NCBI GenBank assembly: GCA_012840355.1
Contig: DULN01000004.1
Span: 62,001 to 126,000, forward strand
Reading direction: 5' to 3'
DNA length: 64,000 bases
DNA from: Clostridiales bacterium
GTDB lineage: Bacteria > Bacillota > Clostridia > Oscillospirales > CAG-272
Shown here: piece after piece, positions 8,380 to 16,530 of the stretch
How positions within the stretch are numbered: the first letter of the stretch is position 1
Layout: each line of letters starts with the position of its first letter
The notes under the pieces: generated by a model
Databases searched by the model: none
Told to the model about the DNA's origin: nothing
The model's input: the letters and a program-made list of their open reading frames with translations, nothing else
Made by a program: the position numbers and the translations under genes

Positions 8380-9003
8380 ATGAAAGTAATCGGCCTTACC
8401 GGCGGCAGCGGTTCGGGCAAAGGGTATGTATCGAAGCTGTTCGAAGCCGCGGGCGTGCCGGCGCTCGACACCGATATGGTGTCGCGGATTGTCACTGCGC
8501 CAGGCTCGCCCTGCCTTGCCGAGCTTACCGAGCGTTTCGGCGAAAGCATACTTTTGCCCGGCGGAAAGCTTGACCGGCGGCGGCTCGCCGAGATAGCGTT
8601 CGCCGACCCAAAACTCACCGGAGCGCTCAACTCGATAACGCACCGGCACATTCTCGCGTATTGCCGCGATTGGCTTGAGCAAAAGCGCAAGGAAGGCTAT
8701 GCAGCCGCTATTATTGACGCGCCGCTGCTTTATGAGAGCGGGTTTGACGCCGAGTGCGACGCCGTGGTCGCCGTCGTCGCCGACCGCGAGCTGCGGATAG
8801 CGCGCATTATGGCGCGCGACGGCATAACGCGCGCGCAGGCTGAGCAAAGGCTTGCCCGCCAGCACGACGACGGGTTTTTCCGCGCGCATGCCGATTTTGT
8901 GATTGAAAACAATTACACCGAGTCAAACCCCGACTGCGGGTCGCTCGAGCGGCGGGTACGCGAGGTGCTATCGGCGCTCGGCATAGCGGAGGCAAAGCCA
9001 TGA
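8380..9003 (+). CDS. coaE: dephospho-CoA kinase
   Basis: Last step of coenzyme A synthesis: phosphorylates the 3'-OH of dephospho-CoA using ATP. 207 residues, normal length. P-loop GGSGSGKG at residues 8-15, DTD near residue 33, and the lid and CoA-binding segment IIDAPLLYESG...DAVVAVVAD. It starts at ATG 8380 and overlaps the next gene by 4 bp (ATGA), so the two are translationally coupled. A GC-rich hairpin without a T-run lies between rpmE and this gene (about 8250-8281). Confidence 0.95.
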   Translation: MKVIGLTGGSGSGKGYVSKLFEAAGVPALDTDMVSRIVTAPGSPCLAELTERFGESILLPGGKLDRRRLAEIAFADPKLTGALNSITHRHILAYCRDWLEQKRKEGYAAAIIDAPLLYESGFDAECDAVVAVVADRELRIARIMARDGITRAQAEQRLARQHDDGFFRAHADFVIENNYTESNPDCGSLERRVREVLSALGIAEAKP

Positions 9004-9566
9004 GCCGGGCGATAAAGCGCTACATCGCCGTAATGGCGCTGCTGCTCGCCGTGCTGCTTGCGGCTATAGCGTATGTAATTATCTCCGGCTACATTGCGCG
9101 AATGCTGCACCCGACGCATTACGCCGAGCTGGTCGGCGAGTGCGCTGCGGAGTTCGGGGTGCCGCGCTCGGTAATCTTCGCGGTGATAAAGACCGAAAGC
9201 TCTTTCCGCCCCAACGCCGTCTCTCGCGCCGGCGCGACTGGGCTTATGCAGCTTATGCCCGACACGTTTAGCTGGCTGCTCTCCAAAACAGGCGACGAGT
9301 ATACCGTTGAGGACTTGCGCGACCCGGCGGTCAACATAAGGTACGGAACGATGCTGCTCGCGGTGCTCTATAACGAGTTTGGGAGCTGGGAGACGGCGCT
9401 TGCCGCATACAACGCCGGGCTCAACCGTGTGCGGATTTGGCTTTCCGACCCTGAAATCACAAAAGACGGCGAGCTTGTGGCTATCCCCTACCCTGAAACT
9501 GATAATTACGTAAAAAAAGTCGCCGCAGCTGCGGCTGAGTACCGGCGGCTATACGGTTTTGAATAG
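9000..9566 (+). CDS. lytic transglycosylase, SLT domain, membrane-anchored
   Basis: 188 residues. A single N-terminal membrane helix (about residues 8-30) leads to an SLT/goose-lysozyme-like domain that cleaves the glycan strand of peptidoglycan. The catalytic Glu is Glu66 in KTESSFRP; the usual GATGLMQLMP and AAYNAG motifs follow. The coaE-lytic transglycosylase pair is a common neighbourhood in Clostridia. Acts at the outer face of the membrane. Starts in a 4-bp overlap with coaE. Confidence 0.93.
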   Translation: MSRAIKRYIAVMALLLAVLLAAIAYVIISGYIARMLHPTHYAELVGECAAEFGVPRSVIFAVIKTESSFRPNAVSRAGATGLMQLMPDTFSWLLSKTGDEYTVEDLRDPAVNIRYGTMLLAVLYNEFGSWETALAAYNAGLNRVRIWLSDPEITKDGELVAIPYPETDNYVKKVAAAAAEYRRLYGFE

Positions 9567-9582
9567 TCAGGAGTAAAAATAT

Positions 9583-10065
9583 ATGGCGGTTTCACGTTTG
9601 ATAGAGCTATATGGGCTTAAGCTTTTTGTCACGGCGTCGGGCGGGAAGATTTTAGGGCTTGAGTTTGCGCCCACCGAAGAGCCAGCGTCCTGCGGCTGCC
9701 ATGAAGCCAGCCCCGCCGATATTGCCATACTCGACGAAGCTGAAAGGCAGCTGCGCGAGTATTTTGAGGGGCGGCGGCGGGCGTTTGATTTGCCGCTTGA
9801 GCTTTCGGGAACGCCGTTTCAGCGGCTGGTTTGGGACGCGCTGCTGGGGATACCGTACGGCGAGGTGAAAACATACGGCGAGCTTGCGCGAAAGATTGGC
9901 AAGCCGCGAGCGGCTCGGGCGGTCGGCGGGGCTTGCCATGCGAATCCCATCGCGATTATCGTACCATGCCACAGGGTCGTCGGTACCGGCGGCGCGCTGG
10001 TCGGCTTTGGCGGTGGCCTTGACGTTAAAGAAAAGCTGCTCGACCTCGAGCGGGCGAATAAATAA
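9583..10065 (+). CDS. ogt: methylated-DNA-[protein]-cysteine S-methyltransferase
   Basis: 160-residue suicide repair enzyme that removes O6-alkyl groups from guanine. The active-site motif PCHR is present (Cys129 in IIVPCHRVVG). The DNA-binding helix-turn-helix segment TPFQRLVWDALLGIPYGEVKTYGELA precedes it. Short spacing (16 bp) after the transglycosylase suggests one coaE-slt-ogt operon, ended by the terminator at 10068. Confidence 0.94.
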   Translation: MAVSRLIELYGLKLFVTASGGKILGLEFAPTEEPASCGCHEASPADIAILDEAERQLREYFEGRRRAFDLPLELSGTPFQRLVWDALLGIPYGEVKTYGELARKIGKPRAARAVGGACHANPIAIIVPCHRVVGTGGALVGFGGGLDVKEKLLDLERANK

Positions 10066-10067
10066 AG

Positions 10068-10093
10068 CCGGGTGTAAAGACCCGGTTGTTTGT
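10068..10093 (+). terminator. intrinsic terminator after ogt
   Basis: CCGGGT, loop GTAAAG, ACCCGG, then TTGTTTGTATTT. Confidence 0.8.
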
Positions 10094-10168
10094 ATTTGGG
10101 GGGTTCCCTGCGCCAATCGCTATACGGGCTCCTGTTCCGGTTTCAGTGAATCTCCCCCCCCCTAAATA

Positions 10169-10888
10169 TCAAAACCCGCCGAGCTGGCGAAGGATATAGC
10201 CCGCGATCATCAGCCCTGCGACCGGGGGCACATATGAAATCGAGCCGGGAACGTGCCGGCCGTTTTTATTTTCATGCTCCAGCCCCTGCGGCTTGAGCGG
10301 CTCCTCGTCGCTCCAAAGCGCCATAACGCCGGTTATCCCACGCTCGCGCAGCTTTTTGCGCATCACTTTCGCGAGCGGGCATATGGAGGTTTTTGATATA
10401 TCGGTAATCCTGAACCTTGACGGGTCGAGCTTGTTACCGGTACCCATGCAGGTTATGACCGGTATCCCGCGCTCTTTTGCTGCCGTGATTATCGCAAGCT
10501 TGCAGGTCACAGTGTCGATGGCGTCGGCGACATAGTCTGGACGGAACAAATCGAGCACTTCGCCAGCGTTTTCCGCCGTAACAAATAGGTTATATGCCAC
10601 GGCTTCGCAGTCGGGGTTTATCTCCTTTATGCGCCGGGCTGCTATTTCCGCTTTCGGCTGCCCGAGCGTACCCTGCGTCGCGATTATTTGTCTGTTTAAG
10701 TTTGACGGCGCGAACACGTCGCCGTCGACGACGCCTATCGCGCCGACGCCGCCGCGCGCCAGCGCCTCCACTATGTATCCGCCTACGCCGCCCGCGCCGA
10801 AAACGAGCACCCTTGATTGCGCGAGCCGCTCCATCGCATCCAGCCCGACCAACGCGGTAGTGCGTGACTGCCACTCTTTTGGCTGCAT
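10169..10888 (-). CDS. tcdA: tRNA threonylcarbamoyladenosine dehydratase (ThiF/MoeB-like)
   Basis: 239 residues. It activates the carboxylate of t6A37 in tRNA with ATP and cyclises it to ct6A. The nucleotide motif VFGAGGVGGY (about residues 29-38), the acidic VVDGD strand, NLNRQI with the conserved Arg, and DAIDTVTCK are all present, plus the TcdA-specific ISKTSICPLAKVMRKKLRERGI segment. Convergent with ogt. The 66-bp space between them is C/G-rich with runs at both ends. Confidence 0.93.
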   Translation of the reverse strand: MQPKEWQSRTTALVGLDAMERLAQSRVLVFGAGGVGGYIVEALARGGVGAIGVVDGDVFAPSNLNRQIIATQGTLGQPKAEIAARRIKEINPDCEAVAYNLFVTAENAGEVLDLFRPDYVADAIDTVTCKLAIITAAKERGIPVITCMGTGNKLDPSRFRITDISKTSICPLAKVMRKKLRERGITGVMALWSDEEPLKPQGLEHENKNGRHVPGSISYVPPVAGLMIAGYILRQLGGF

Positions 10889-11020
10889 TTGTCTTTTTGC
10901 TCCTGGTGGTCAAAAATTGTGCGCGGCTGCCCACCGCGCGATATAATTATATAGAATCTGCAGGTTGGTGTCAATATTTTAAAAGTTTACAAATGTTCCG
11001 ACGTTCGACACAAAATAATA

Positions 11021-11049
11021 TTGATTTCAAAAAATGCGTTTGTTATAAT
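11021..11049 (+). promoter_or_regulatory. sigma-A promoter
   Basis: TTGATT, 17-bp spacer, TATAAT; drives the SPFH gene 32 bp downstream. Confidence 0.8.
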
Positions 11050-11080
11050 CTGATAAATATTATCGGCGGAGGCGACTATT

Positions 11081-12394
11081 ATGGGACTTATCAAAGCGGC
11101 GATTGGCGCGGTCGGCGGAGTGCTTGCCGACACTTGGAAGGAATTTTTCTACTGCGAGGCTCTGCCGGCTGACGTCTTAGTTTCAAAAGGAAAAAAGCGC
11201 GTCTCGGGCCGCAGCTCCAACATCAGGGCGAGTGACAACATAATCACGAGCGGCTCCGTAATCGCGGTTGCCGACGGGCAGTGCATGATAATCGTCGAGC
11301 AAGGCAAAATCGTCGACCTGTGCGCAGAGCCGGGCGAGTATATATATGACAAATCTACCGAGCCGAGCATTTTCACCGGCGAGCTTGGCGAGAGCGTGCG
11401 CGCGACGTTCCGGCAAATCGCGCGGAGGTTTACCTTCGGCGGCGACACCGGCAAGGACCAAAGGGTCTACTATATCAACACCAAAGAGATACCCGGCAAC
11501 AAGTACGGGACCGCCAGCCCGATACCATTTAGGGTTATAGACCGCAATATCGGGCTTGACGTTGACATCGGGCTTCGCTGCAATGGCGAGTACTCGATAA
11601 AAATCGTCGACCCGGTGCTGTTCTACGTTAACGTCTGCGGCAACGTCGAAGACGAATACAGGCGCGCCGAGCTTGAGTCGCAGCTGCGCTCGGAGCTGCT
11701 CACGGCGCTGCAGCCGGCGTTTGCGAAGCTTTCCGAAATGGGGGTACGCTACTCTGCGATTCCAGGGCATACGCTCGAGCTCTCGCAGGCGCTAAACGAA
11801 ATCCTCAGCGAGAAATGGACCAAGCTGCGCGGGATTAAGATTGTGTCGTTCGGCGTGAACTCCATTACCGCCTCGCAGCAAGACGAAGAGATGATAAAGC
11901 AGCTGCAGAAGTCGGCGGTCATGCGCGACCCGACGATGGGCGCCGCGACGCTTATCGGCGCGCAAGCCGACGCGATGCGAGACGCGGCGAAGAATCCCGG
12001 CGGCGCGTTTACCGGCTTTATGGGCATGGGCATGGCCGCGCAGGCGGGCGGCGCGAACGCGCAAACGCTTTACGCAATGGGCGCTGAACGCGCAAAAAGC
12101 AAGGACGCCGAGCCTGATGATGGCTGGGTTTGCGAATGCGGGGCTAAAAATAAGCCGCAAGCCAAGTTCTGCCCTGAGTGCGGAAAGCCGAAGCCCGCGC
12201 CGGGCTGGAAGTGCCCGAAGTGCGGCACGCAAAATAAAGGCAAGTTCTGCACCGAGTGCGGGGCCAAAAAGCCCGAGAGCGCCTTGGCTTACAAGTGCGA
12301 CAAATGCGGCTGGGAGCCAGACGACCCGTCAAAGCCGCCTAAGTTCTGCCCCGAATGCGGCGACCCGATAAACGAAGAGGATATTGTTAAATAG
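11081..12394 (+). CDS. SPFH-domain protein with three C-terminal zinc ribbons
   Basis: 437 residues. An N-terminal SPFH/band-7-like domain (about 20-285) of the YdjI / virion-core-protein group is followed by a Gly/Ala/Met-rich linker (about 300-335). Three CxxC...CxxC zinc ribbons then come in tandem (about 347-370, 376-396 and 404-428). No membrane segment is evident, so it is probably a cytoplasmic or peripheral scaffold. In Bacillus the YdjI homologue belongs to a stress-linked set with PspA-like proteins, but no such partner is adjacent here. GGAGG ribosome site, own promoter and terminator: a single-gene unit. Confidence 0.85.
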   Translation: MGLIKAAIGAVGGVLADTWKEFFYCEALPADVLVSKGKKRVSGRSSNIRASDNIITSGSVIAVADGQCMIIVEQGKIVDLCAEPGEYIYDKSTEPSIFTGELGESVRATFRQIARRFTFGGDTGKDQRVYYINTKEIPGNKYGTASPIPFRVIDRNIGLDVDIGLRCNGEYSIKIVDPVLFYVNVCGNVEDEYRRAELESQLRSELLTALQPAFAKLSEMGVRYSAIPGHTLELSQALNEILSEKWTKLRGIKIVSFGVNSITASQQDEEMIKQLQKSAVMRDPTMGAATLIGAQADAMRDAAKNPGGAFTGFMGMGMAAQAGGANAQTLYAMGAERAKSKDAEPDDGWVCECGAKNKPQAKFCPECGKPKPAPGWKCPKCGTQNKGKFCTECGAKKPESALAYKCDKCGWEPDDPSKPPKFCPECGDPINEEDIVK

Positions 12395-12406
12395 CGATTA
12401 AACGGA

Positions 12407-12437
12407 GGGAGGCATTAGCCTCCCTATTTTATTTTGT
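12407..12437 (+). terminator. intrinsic terminator after the SPFH gene
   Basis: GGGAGGC, ATTA loop, GCCTCCC, then TATTTTATTTT. Confidence 0.88.
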
Positions 12438-12462
12438 GGGGGGATTTCAAAAAAGTCCCCCC
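12438..12462. repeat. dispersed G6/C6 palindrome
   Basis: GGGGGGATTTC then AAAAAAGTCCCCCC. It directly follows the SPFH terminator. The remaining stretch to about 12660 has no gene I can support. Confidence 0.7.
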
Positions 12463-12670
12463 ATCTTCAATAAATTTATTCATTTTGGCTTTGTACAGTG
12501 CCATAGCCCATGAGGTGCCGCGAGAGTTGTCGCATAATTCCACTCCCCGAAAAGCAGATTGTTGTAACAACCTAAGGTTTGCAAGGCGCTGCCTTCGACG
12601 CGTAGTCCCTCCCTTTTTCCGATATTGCCCGGCTGAGCGCGAAAAAAGGAGACATTTTGCGCAGAGTGCT

Positions 12671-12704
12671 TTCGACCGGATTTTGCGCATATAAATGTTA
12701 TAAT
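12671..12704 (+). promoter_or_regulatory. spoIIG-type promoter with Spo0A-box-like site
   Basis: A perfect TATAAT (12699-12704) has no -35 at 17 bp. Instead TTCGAC lies 22 bp upstream (12671-12676) within TTTCGACC, a 6/7 match to the Spo0A box TTCGACA. The Bacillus subtilis spoIIG promoter has the same odd 22-bp spacing with Spo0A boxes at -35. A second TTCGACG lies at 12593. The family behaviour is known; the match here is by eye. Confidence 0.6.
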
Positions 12705-12747
12705 CGAGTAGGACACGCTGGGGAGGGGGTGATTTGAGGCGGAGCGC

Positions 12748-13605
12748 ATTATCTACGGCGACATTTTGTTCCTTATCAACTTCTCGATGGACTTTCTAAC
12801 GCTTTGCCTCACCGGCAAAATACTGCGCCGCGCGGCGAAGCTCCCGGCGCTGGCGCTCGCGGCGTGTTTCGGCGCGGTATACGGCGTCGCGGCGGTGTTT
12901 TTAAGGGGCAACCCGATAGTCGGGCTTTTTATCGGCGCCTCGGTCTCGGCGCTGATGTGCTACACCGCGTTCGGGCGCCCTTTGCTGGTTGCCACGGCGG
13001 TATTCAACATCGTCGGTCTGCTTTTAGGCGGCACTGTGACAGCCGCATACCTCTGGCTTAACAGTTTGCGCGGGGCTATGCCCGGGCAGCTTGCCATTGA
13101 CTCGCTGCCGGCGCGCGTGCCGTTCGGTTGGACGGCGGCTATATCGGGCGCGTTCGGCATCGCCGCGGTGGTGACGGCTCGCGCGGCGGCAAAACGAGCC
13201 GTCGCGCCGGAAATCGAAATCGAAGCCGAATACGACGGACGACGCATCAGCTTTTCGGCTCTTACCGACAGCGGGAACCTTTTGCGCGAGCCGCTGAGCG
13301 GTTCGGCGGTTATCGTCACATCCTACGCGACGCTCGAGCCCCTGCTGCCGGACGGGCTGCGCAGGCTCTATGCGACCGGCGACACCTCGATTATCGCGGA
13401 GCTGCCGCCCGAAGCCATGCGAAGGGTGCGGCTTATACCCGCTCGCGGCGCGTCGGGGAGCGAGCTTTTCATCGGCTTTGTGCCAGACCGGGTCAAAGCG
13501 GGCAGGGTCGACCGGGCTGACGCCTGCCTAGCGGTGCCGGCGGGCGGGCTGACTGAGCGCAGTTTCGGTGGCGCCAAAGGCATCGCGCCCGCGCTGTTCG
13601 GCTAA
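12748..13605 (+). CDS. spoIIGA: sporulation sigma-E factor processing peptidase
   Basis: Membrane-embedded aspartic protease that activates pro-sigma-E in the mother cell. The N-terminal half has several membrane helices and the C-terminal half carries the catalytic motif TDSGN with LREPLSG, as in the family. The start is uncertain. The frame is open from just after a TGA at 12730-12732 and encodes the conserved IIYGDILFLINFSMDF, but no ATG, GTG or TTG occurs before a TTG at 12766, which would cut off this conserved start. An ATT at 12748 would align with the family N-terminus. A frameshift near 12733-12747 is the other explanation. sigE follows after 36 bp. Confidence 0.85.
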   Translation: MIYGDILFLINFSMDFLTLCLTGKILRRAAKLPALALAACFGAVYGVAAVFLRGNPIVGLFIGASVSALMCYTAFGRPLLVATAVFNIVGLLLGGTVTAAYLWLNSLRGAMPGQLAIDSLPARVPFGWTAAISGAFGIAAVVTARAAAKRAVAPEIEIEAEYDGRRISFSALTDSGNLLREPLSGSAVIVTSYATLEPLLPDGLRRLYATGDTSIIAELPPEAMRRVRLIPARGASGSELFIGFVPDRVKAGRVDRADACLAVPAGGLTERSFGGAKGIAPALFG

Positions 13606-13641
13606 TTACGCGGCAAAATTTAAATTTTTGCGGAGGCTAAA

Positions 13642-14346
13642 ATGAATATCTTTAAAGCACTGCTCGACCGCGCGCTGAAGCTTATATTCTCGCGCGGCGG
13701 CGAAATTTATTACATAAACGGGCCGGACACCTTGCCGCCGCCTCTCTCGCCTGAGGAAGAAGCCGAGCTGCTTTGCCGCATCGACAAGGACCCCTCGGTG
13801 CGCGGCACGCTTGTCGAGCACAACCTTAGGCTTGTGGTTTATATCGCGCGCAAATTTGAAAACACCGGAATCAACATCGAGGATTTGATTTCTATAGGCA
13901 CAATCGGGCTCATTAAAGCAATCAACACTTTCAAGCCCGACAAAAATATCAAGCTTGCAACCTACGCCTCACGCTGCATCGAGAATGAGATTTTAATGTA
14001 TATCCGCAAAGCGTCAAACCAGCGCAGCGAGCTTTCGATAGACGAGCCGCTTAATACCGATTGGGACGGCAACAAGCTGCTTTTATCGGACGTAATCGGG
14101 GTCGACGCCGACTCTGTCTCGCGCGGGATTGAGGACGACGAGGAGCGCAGGACCGTCTCCGCCGCGGTGGCAAAACTCGACGAGCGCGACCGGCGGATTA
14201 TTACCCTGAGGTTTGGAATCGGCGGCGGCAGGGAGCGTACGCAGAAAGAAGTGGCTGACATGCTCGGCATCTCGCAATCTTATATTTCAAGGCTTGAGAA
14301 AAAAATCATAGCCGAGCTAAAGCAGGCGATAGGCGTGTCGATTTAG
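13642..14346 (+). CDS. sigE: RNA polymerase sporulation sigma-E factor
   Basis: 234 residues, very close to Bacillus sigma-E. The amphipathic pro-sequence (about 25 residues) ends near [17 protein letters not shown]. Regions 2 ([33 protein letters not shown]) and 4 (helix-turn-helix [21 protein letters not shown]) are intact. It directs early mother-cell transcription after cleavage by SpoIIGA, the gene just upstream, so the pair forms a spoIIG operon. In Bacillus and many Clostridia sigG follows; here it does not, and a bidirectional terminator comes next. Confidence 0.96.
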   Translation: MNIFKALLDRALKLIFSRGGEIYYINGPDTLPPPLSPEEEAELLCRIDKDPSVRGTLVEHNLRLVVYIARKFENTGINIEDLISIGTIGLIKAINTFKPDKNIKLATYASRCIENEILMYIRKASNQRSELSIDEPLNTDWDGNKLLLSDVIGVDADSVSRGIEDDEERRTVSAAVAKLDERDRRIITLRFGIGGGRERTQKEVADMLGISQSYISRLEKKIIAELKQAIGVSI

Positions 14347-14376
14347 CCTTATCCCGGGCTTCGCGACGGCGCACGC

Positions 14377-14412
14377 AAAAAAGGCATCCTTTTTCAGGAT
14401 GCCTTTTATTTT
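14377..14412. terminator. bidirectional intrinsic terminator
   Basis: AAAAAGGCATCCT, loop TTTTC, AGGATGCCTTTT followed by ATTTTT; A-run on one side and T-run on the other. It serves sigE (plus) and the CBM9-like gene (minus). Confidence 0.9.
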
Positions 14413-14422
14413 TGCTTACCTC

Positions 14423-15397
14423 TTATCTTTTCTTGCGCAGGATCGAGAGCGCGCCTGCTGCCGCAAACGACGCAGCGATAGCCATAACCGTGCCGAAATC
14501 GGCGGTTACGGGCGCGGCTGTATCGGCGGGAGCCTCAGCAGCGGGGGCTTCCTCAGCCGGCGTTTCGGTCACAGGCTTCGGCGAAAGGGTGAGCACGCCC
14601 CATCCGCCATAGTCGTAACCGTTTACAGGCAGGTTCTCGGGAATGTAACCCCAGCAAATCTGCTTTACAAAGCCTGTCGTGCCGTCGGTGTAGTCGCTGT
14701 CGTGCAAAACGAGCGAGAAACCGAGCTTCATGTTTTCATGCGGGCCTTTGAAATCGGCAGTAAGGCCTTCGCCAAGCTGGCTCCACGGCACTGCGACCTC
14801 GACGATATAGCCGTCGTTTGTGGTCGAAGCCGCGACTTTGCCGCCCTCAACGTCGATTGTCATCTGCGTGCCGGAAGCGATGTCGCCATAGCGGTCCATC
14901 AGGTCGCCGCCTACTTCGCCGCTGCCGTTGCCCGGCACGAAGAAGATGTGATGGTGCACGCCATCGGGGTTGACGGCGTTATCGACCGAGCCGTCGTCGA
15001 CCGGCATCAGGAACACGAGCGTGCCGTCGGTCTCCCACGGCATGGTGGCGTTGCCGTAGAGGTTGACGGCGTTGTCTTTTCTGACCTCAAGTATGTAAAG
15101 ATAATTTTCATCCCACATGAGCTTGAAGGTGTCAGAAAAGTCGCCATTCTCGCGGGCGTTCGCCCACTCGCCCTGGTAGAGCGCGTAGCCCTCGTCCTCA
15201 AGCGGGTCGCCTGTGAGCGGGATTTCAATCGCAACCGCGGCATCCCATTCGCCGGCGCCCACTTTGCCGTCGATATTAGGAGTGCCGTATGCCGCCGTCA
15301 CGGATACCGCTTCATTCCAATATTCATATCCAAGAACCGGAATTGCGAGCGCTGCCATTACCAAAGCCGCAAGCGTGACGCAAAGAATTTTTTTCAT
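14423..15397 (-). CDS. secreted CBM9/DOMON-like carbohydrate-binding protein with C-terminal anchor
   Basis: 324 residues from the ATG at 15397 (GGAGGG ribosome site). It has a signal peptide (MKKIL... to about residue 23), then a domain resembling family 9 carbohydrate-binding / DOMON modules (GKVGAGEWDAAVAIEIPL...FKLMWDENYLYIL...YIVEVAVPWSQLG). A Pro/Ala/Glu/Thr linker (about 277-298) leads to a hydrophobic segment ending in the basic tail RKKR, as in a cell-surface anchor. Probably binds a glycan or heme-like ligand at the cell surface; no catalytic motif is seen. It has its own promoter and an upstream inverted repeat. Confidence 0.78.
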   Translation of the reverse strand: MKKILCVTLAALVMAALAIPVLGYEYWNEAVSVTAAYGTPNIDGKVGAGEWDAAVAIEIPLTGDPLEDEGYALYQGEWANARENGDFSDTFKLMWDENYLYILEVRKDNAVNLYGNATMPWETDGTLVFLMPVDDGSVDNAVNPDGVHHHIFFVPGNGSGEVGGDLMDRYGDIASGTQMTIDVEGGKVAASTTNDGYIVEVAVPWSQLGEGLTADFKGPHENMKLGFSLVLHDSDYTDGTTGFVKQICWGYIPENLPVNGYDYGGWGVLTLSPKPVTETPAEEAPAAEAPADTAAPVTADFGTVMAIAASFAAAGALSILRKKR

Positions 15398-15447
15398 TCT
15401 AAGTTGCCCTCCTTTTTTTTGCTTATTGTGGATATTAGCACAATCCA

Positions 15448-15485
15448 ATGTGAAATTCAATATTTTTTCGGGCACAATTTCACAT
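15448..15485. promoter_or_regulatory. perfect 10-bp inverted repeat in the 5' region of the CBM9-like gene
   Basis: ATGTGAAATT (15448-15457) and AATTTCACAT (15476-15485), 18 bp apart, between the promoter and the ribosome site of the minus-strand gene. Either an operator or an mRNA hairpin. Confidence 0.6.
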
Positions 15486-15526
15486 TTCTATAATTTCCGC
15501 TATTCGCACAAAAAGATGCCCCGCGA

Positions 15527-15555
15527 ATTATACAATTTGCAATACATACTTGCAG
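15527..15555 (-). promoter_or_regulatory. promoter of the CBM9-like gene
   Basis: On the minus strand: CTGCAA, 17-bp spacer, TATAAT. A second inverted repeat (GTATTGT / ACAATAC, 15601-15620) lies further upstream, just after ispE. Confidence 0.6.
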
Positions 15556-15667
15556 TTTTCAATCTAGATCAAATAGCATGATAAGGCAGAAAGATACACG
15601 GTATTGTCTATAAACAATACAAGCGCATAAAAAATGAGTGCATATAGCGCCCGTGCGTTGTCATAAT

Positions 15668-16525
15668 TTACAAATTGCACATCCTTGCAAAATATCCGTC
15701 GAGCAAAAGGGCCTCCGCTGCGGCGCCGGCGTCGGCACGGCTTTCGAACAGCCCGAACACCGCCGAGCCGCTGCCACTCATCAGCGCGGCGGCGGCGCCA
15801 AGCCTGCATAGCCGCTTTTTTATCTCCTTCGCAGACGGGATTACGTCTTCAAAGCGGTTGAAAAGCCCGGCGCAGAACGCTTCCCTGTCGCCCTCCGCAA
15901 GCGCTTTGAGAAACGGCGCGGGGTCGCGGTACTCGTATTTTATCCCGTCGAGCGCGGCATACGCCCGGCCGGTATTAACCGTCAGCTTCGGCACCGCTAT
16001 TACCGCGAAAAACTCGGGCGGGGGCGAGCATGGCGTAAGCTTTTCGCCAATCCCTGCCGCCGCCATCGTGCCGCCAGCAATGCAGAACGGCACGTCGGCA
16101 CCCAGCGCACGGCCAATCTCATAAAGCTTTTGCTCGGGAATGGGGCTGCCGAGCAGCATGTTCAGCCCACGCAGGACTGCCGCCGCGTCGGCGCTGCCGC
16201 CGCCAAGCCCCGTGCCGGCGGGGATGCGCTTATAAAGCTTTATGCGCACGCCCGCACGCTCGCTCGCGCACGAAAAAAACGCCGTTGCCGCACGGTAGGC
16301 GAGGTTTGCCTCCCCGCACGGCACCTCGGCAGAAAAACGCTTTGTTTCTTCTTCAACCACGCAGGAAAGCTCAATGCCTGCCGCGGCAAGCTCAAGCTCT
16401 ACGGTATCGCACAGCCCCGCCGTGTGCATAATGGTGAAAATCTCATGGTAGCCGTCGGGGCGCTTTTGCATAACTTCAAGCCATAAATTGAGCTTCGCCG
16501 GCGCCTCTAACGTTATCTTGCCCAT
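15668..16525 (-). CDS. ispE: 4-diphosphocytidyl-2-C-methyl-D-erythritol kinase
   Basis: Fourth step of the MEP isoprenoid pathway. 285 residues from ATG 16525. The GHMP kinase motif PAGTGLGGGSADAAA (about 93-107) is intact, as are the N-terminal APAKLNLWLEV and late MSGSGSAVFG. A GTG at 16534 overlaps the stop of the upstream gene as GTGA, so a start three codons earlier by translational coupling is equally possible. Transcribed with the DUF362 gene. Confidence 0.94.
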   Translation of the reverse strand: MGKITLEAPAKLNLWLEVMQKRPDGYHEIFTIMHTAGLCDTVELELAAAGIELSCVVEEETKRFSAEVPCGEANLAYRAATAFFSCASERAGVRIKLYKRIPAGTGLGGGSADAAAVLRGLNMLLGSPIPEQKLYEIGRALGADVPFCIAGGTMAAAGIGEKLTPCSPPPEFFAVIAVPKLTVNTGRAYAALDGIKYEYRDPAPFLKALAEGDREAFCAGLFNRFEDVIPSAKEIKKRLCRLGAAAALMSGSGSAVFGLFESRADAGAAAEALLLDGYFARMCNL

Positions 16526-16530
16526 AGCCG

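Noticed and set aside
10594..10946. Arg-rich open frames overlapping tcdA
   Set aside because: GC-rich shadow frames of the real tcdA reading frame.
14399..15493. Long plus-strand open frame opposite the CBM9-like gene
   Set aside because: Shadow of a GC-rich coding frame; the minus-strand product has a signal peptide and ribosome site.
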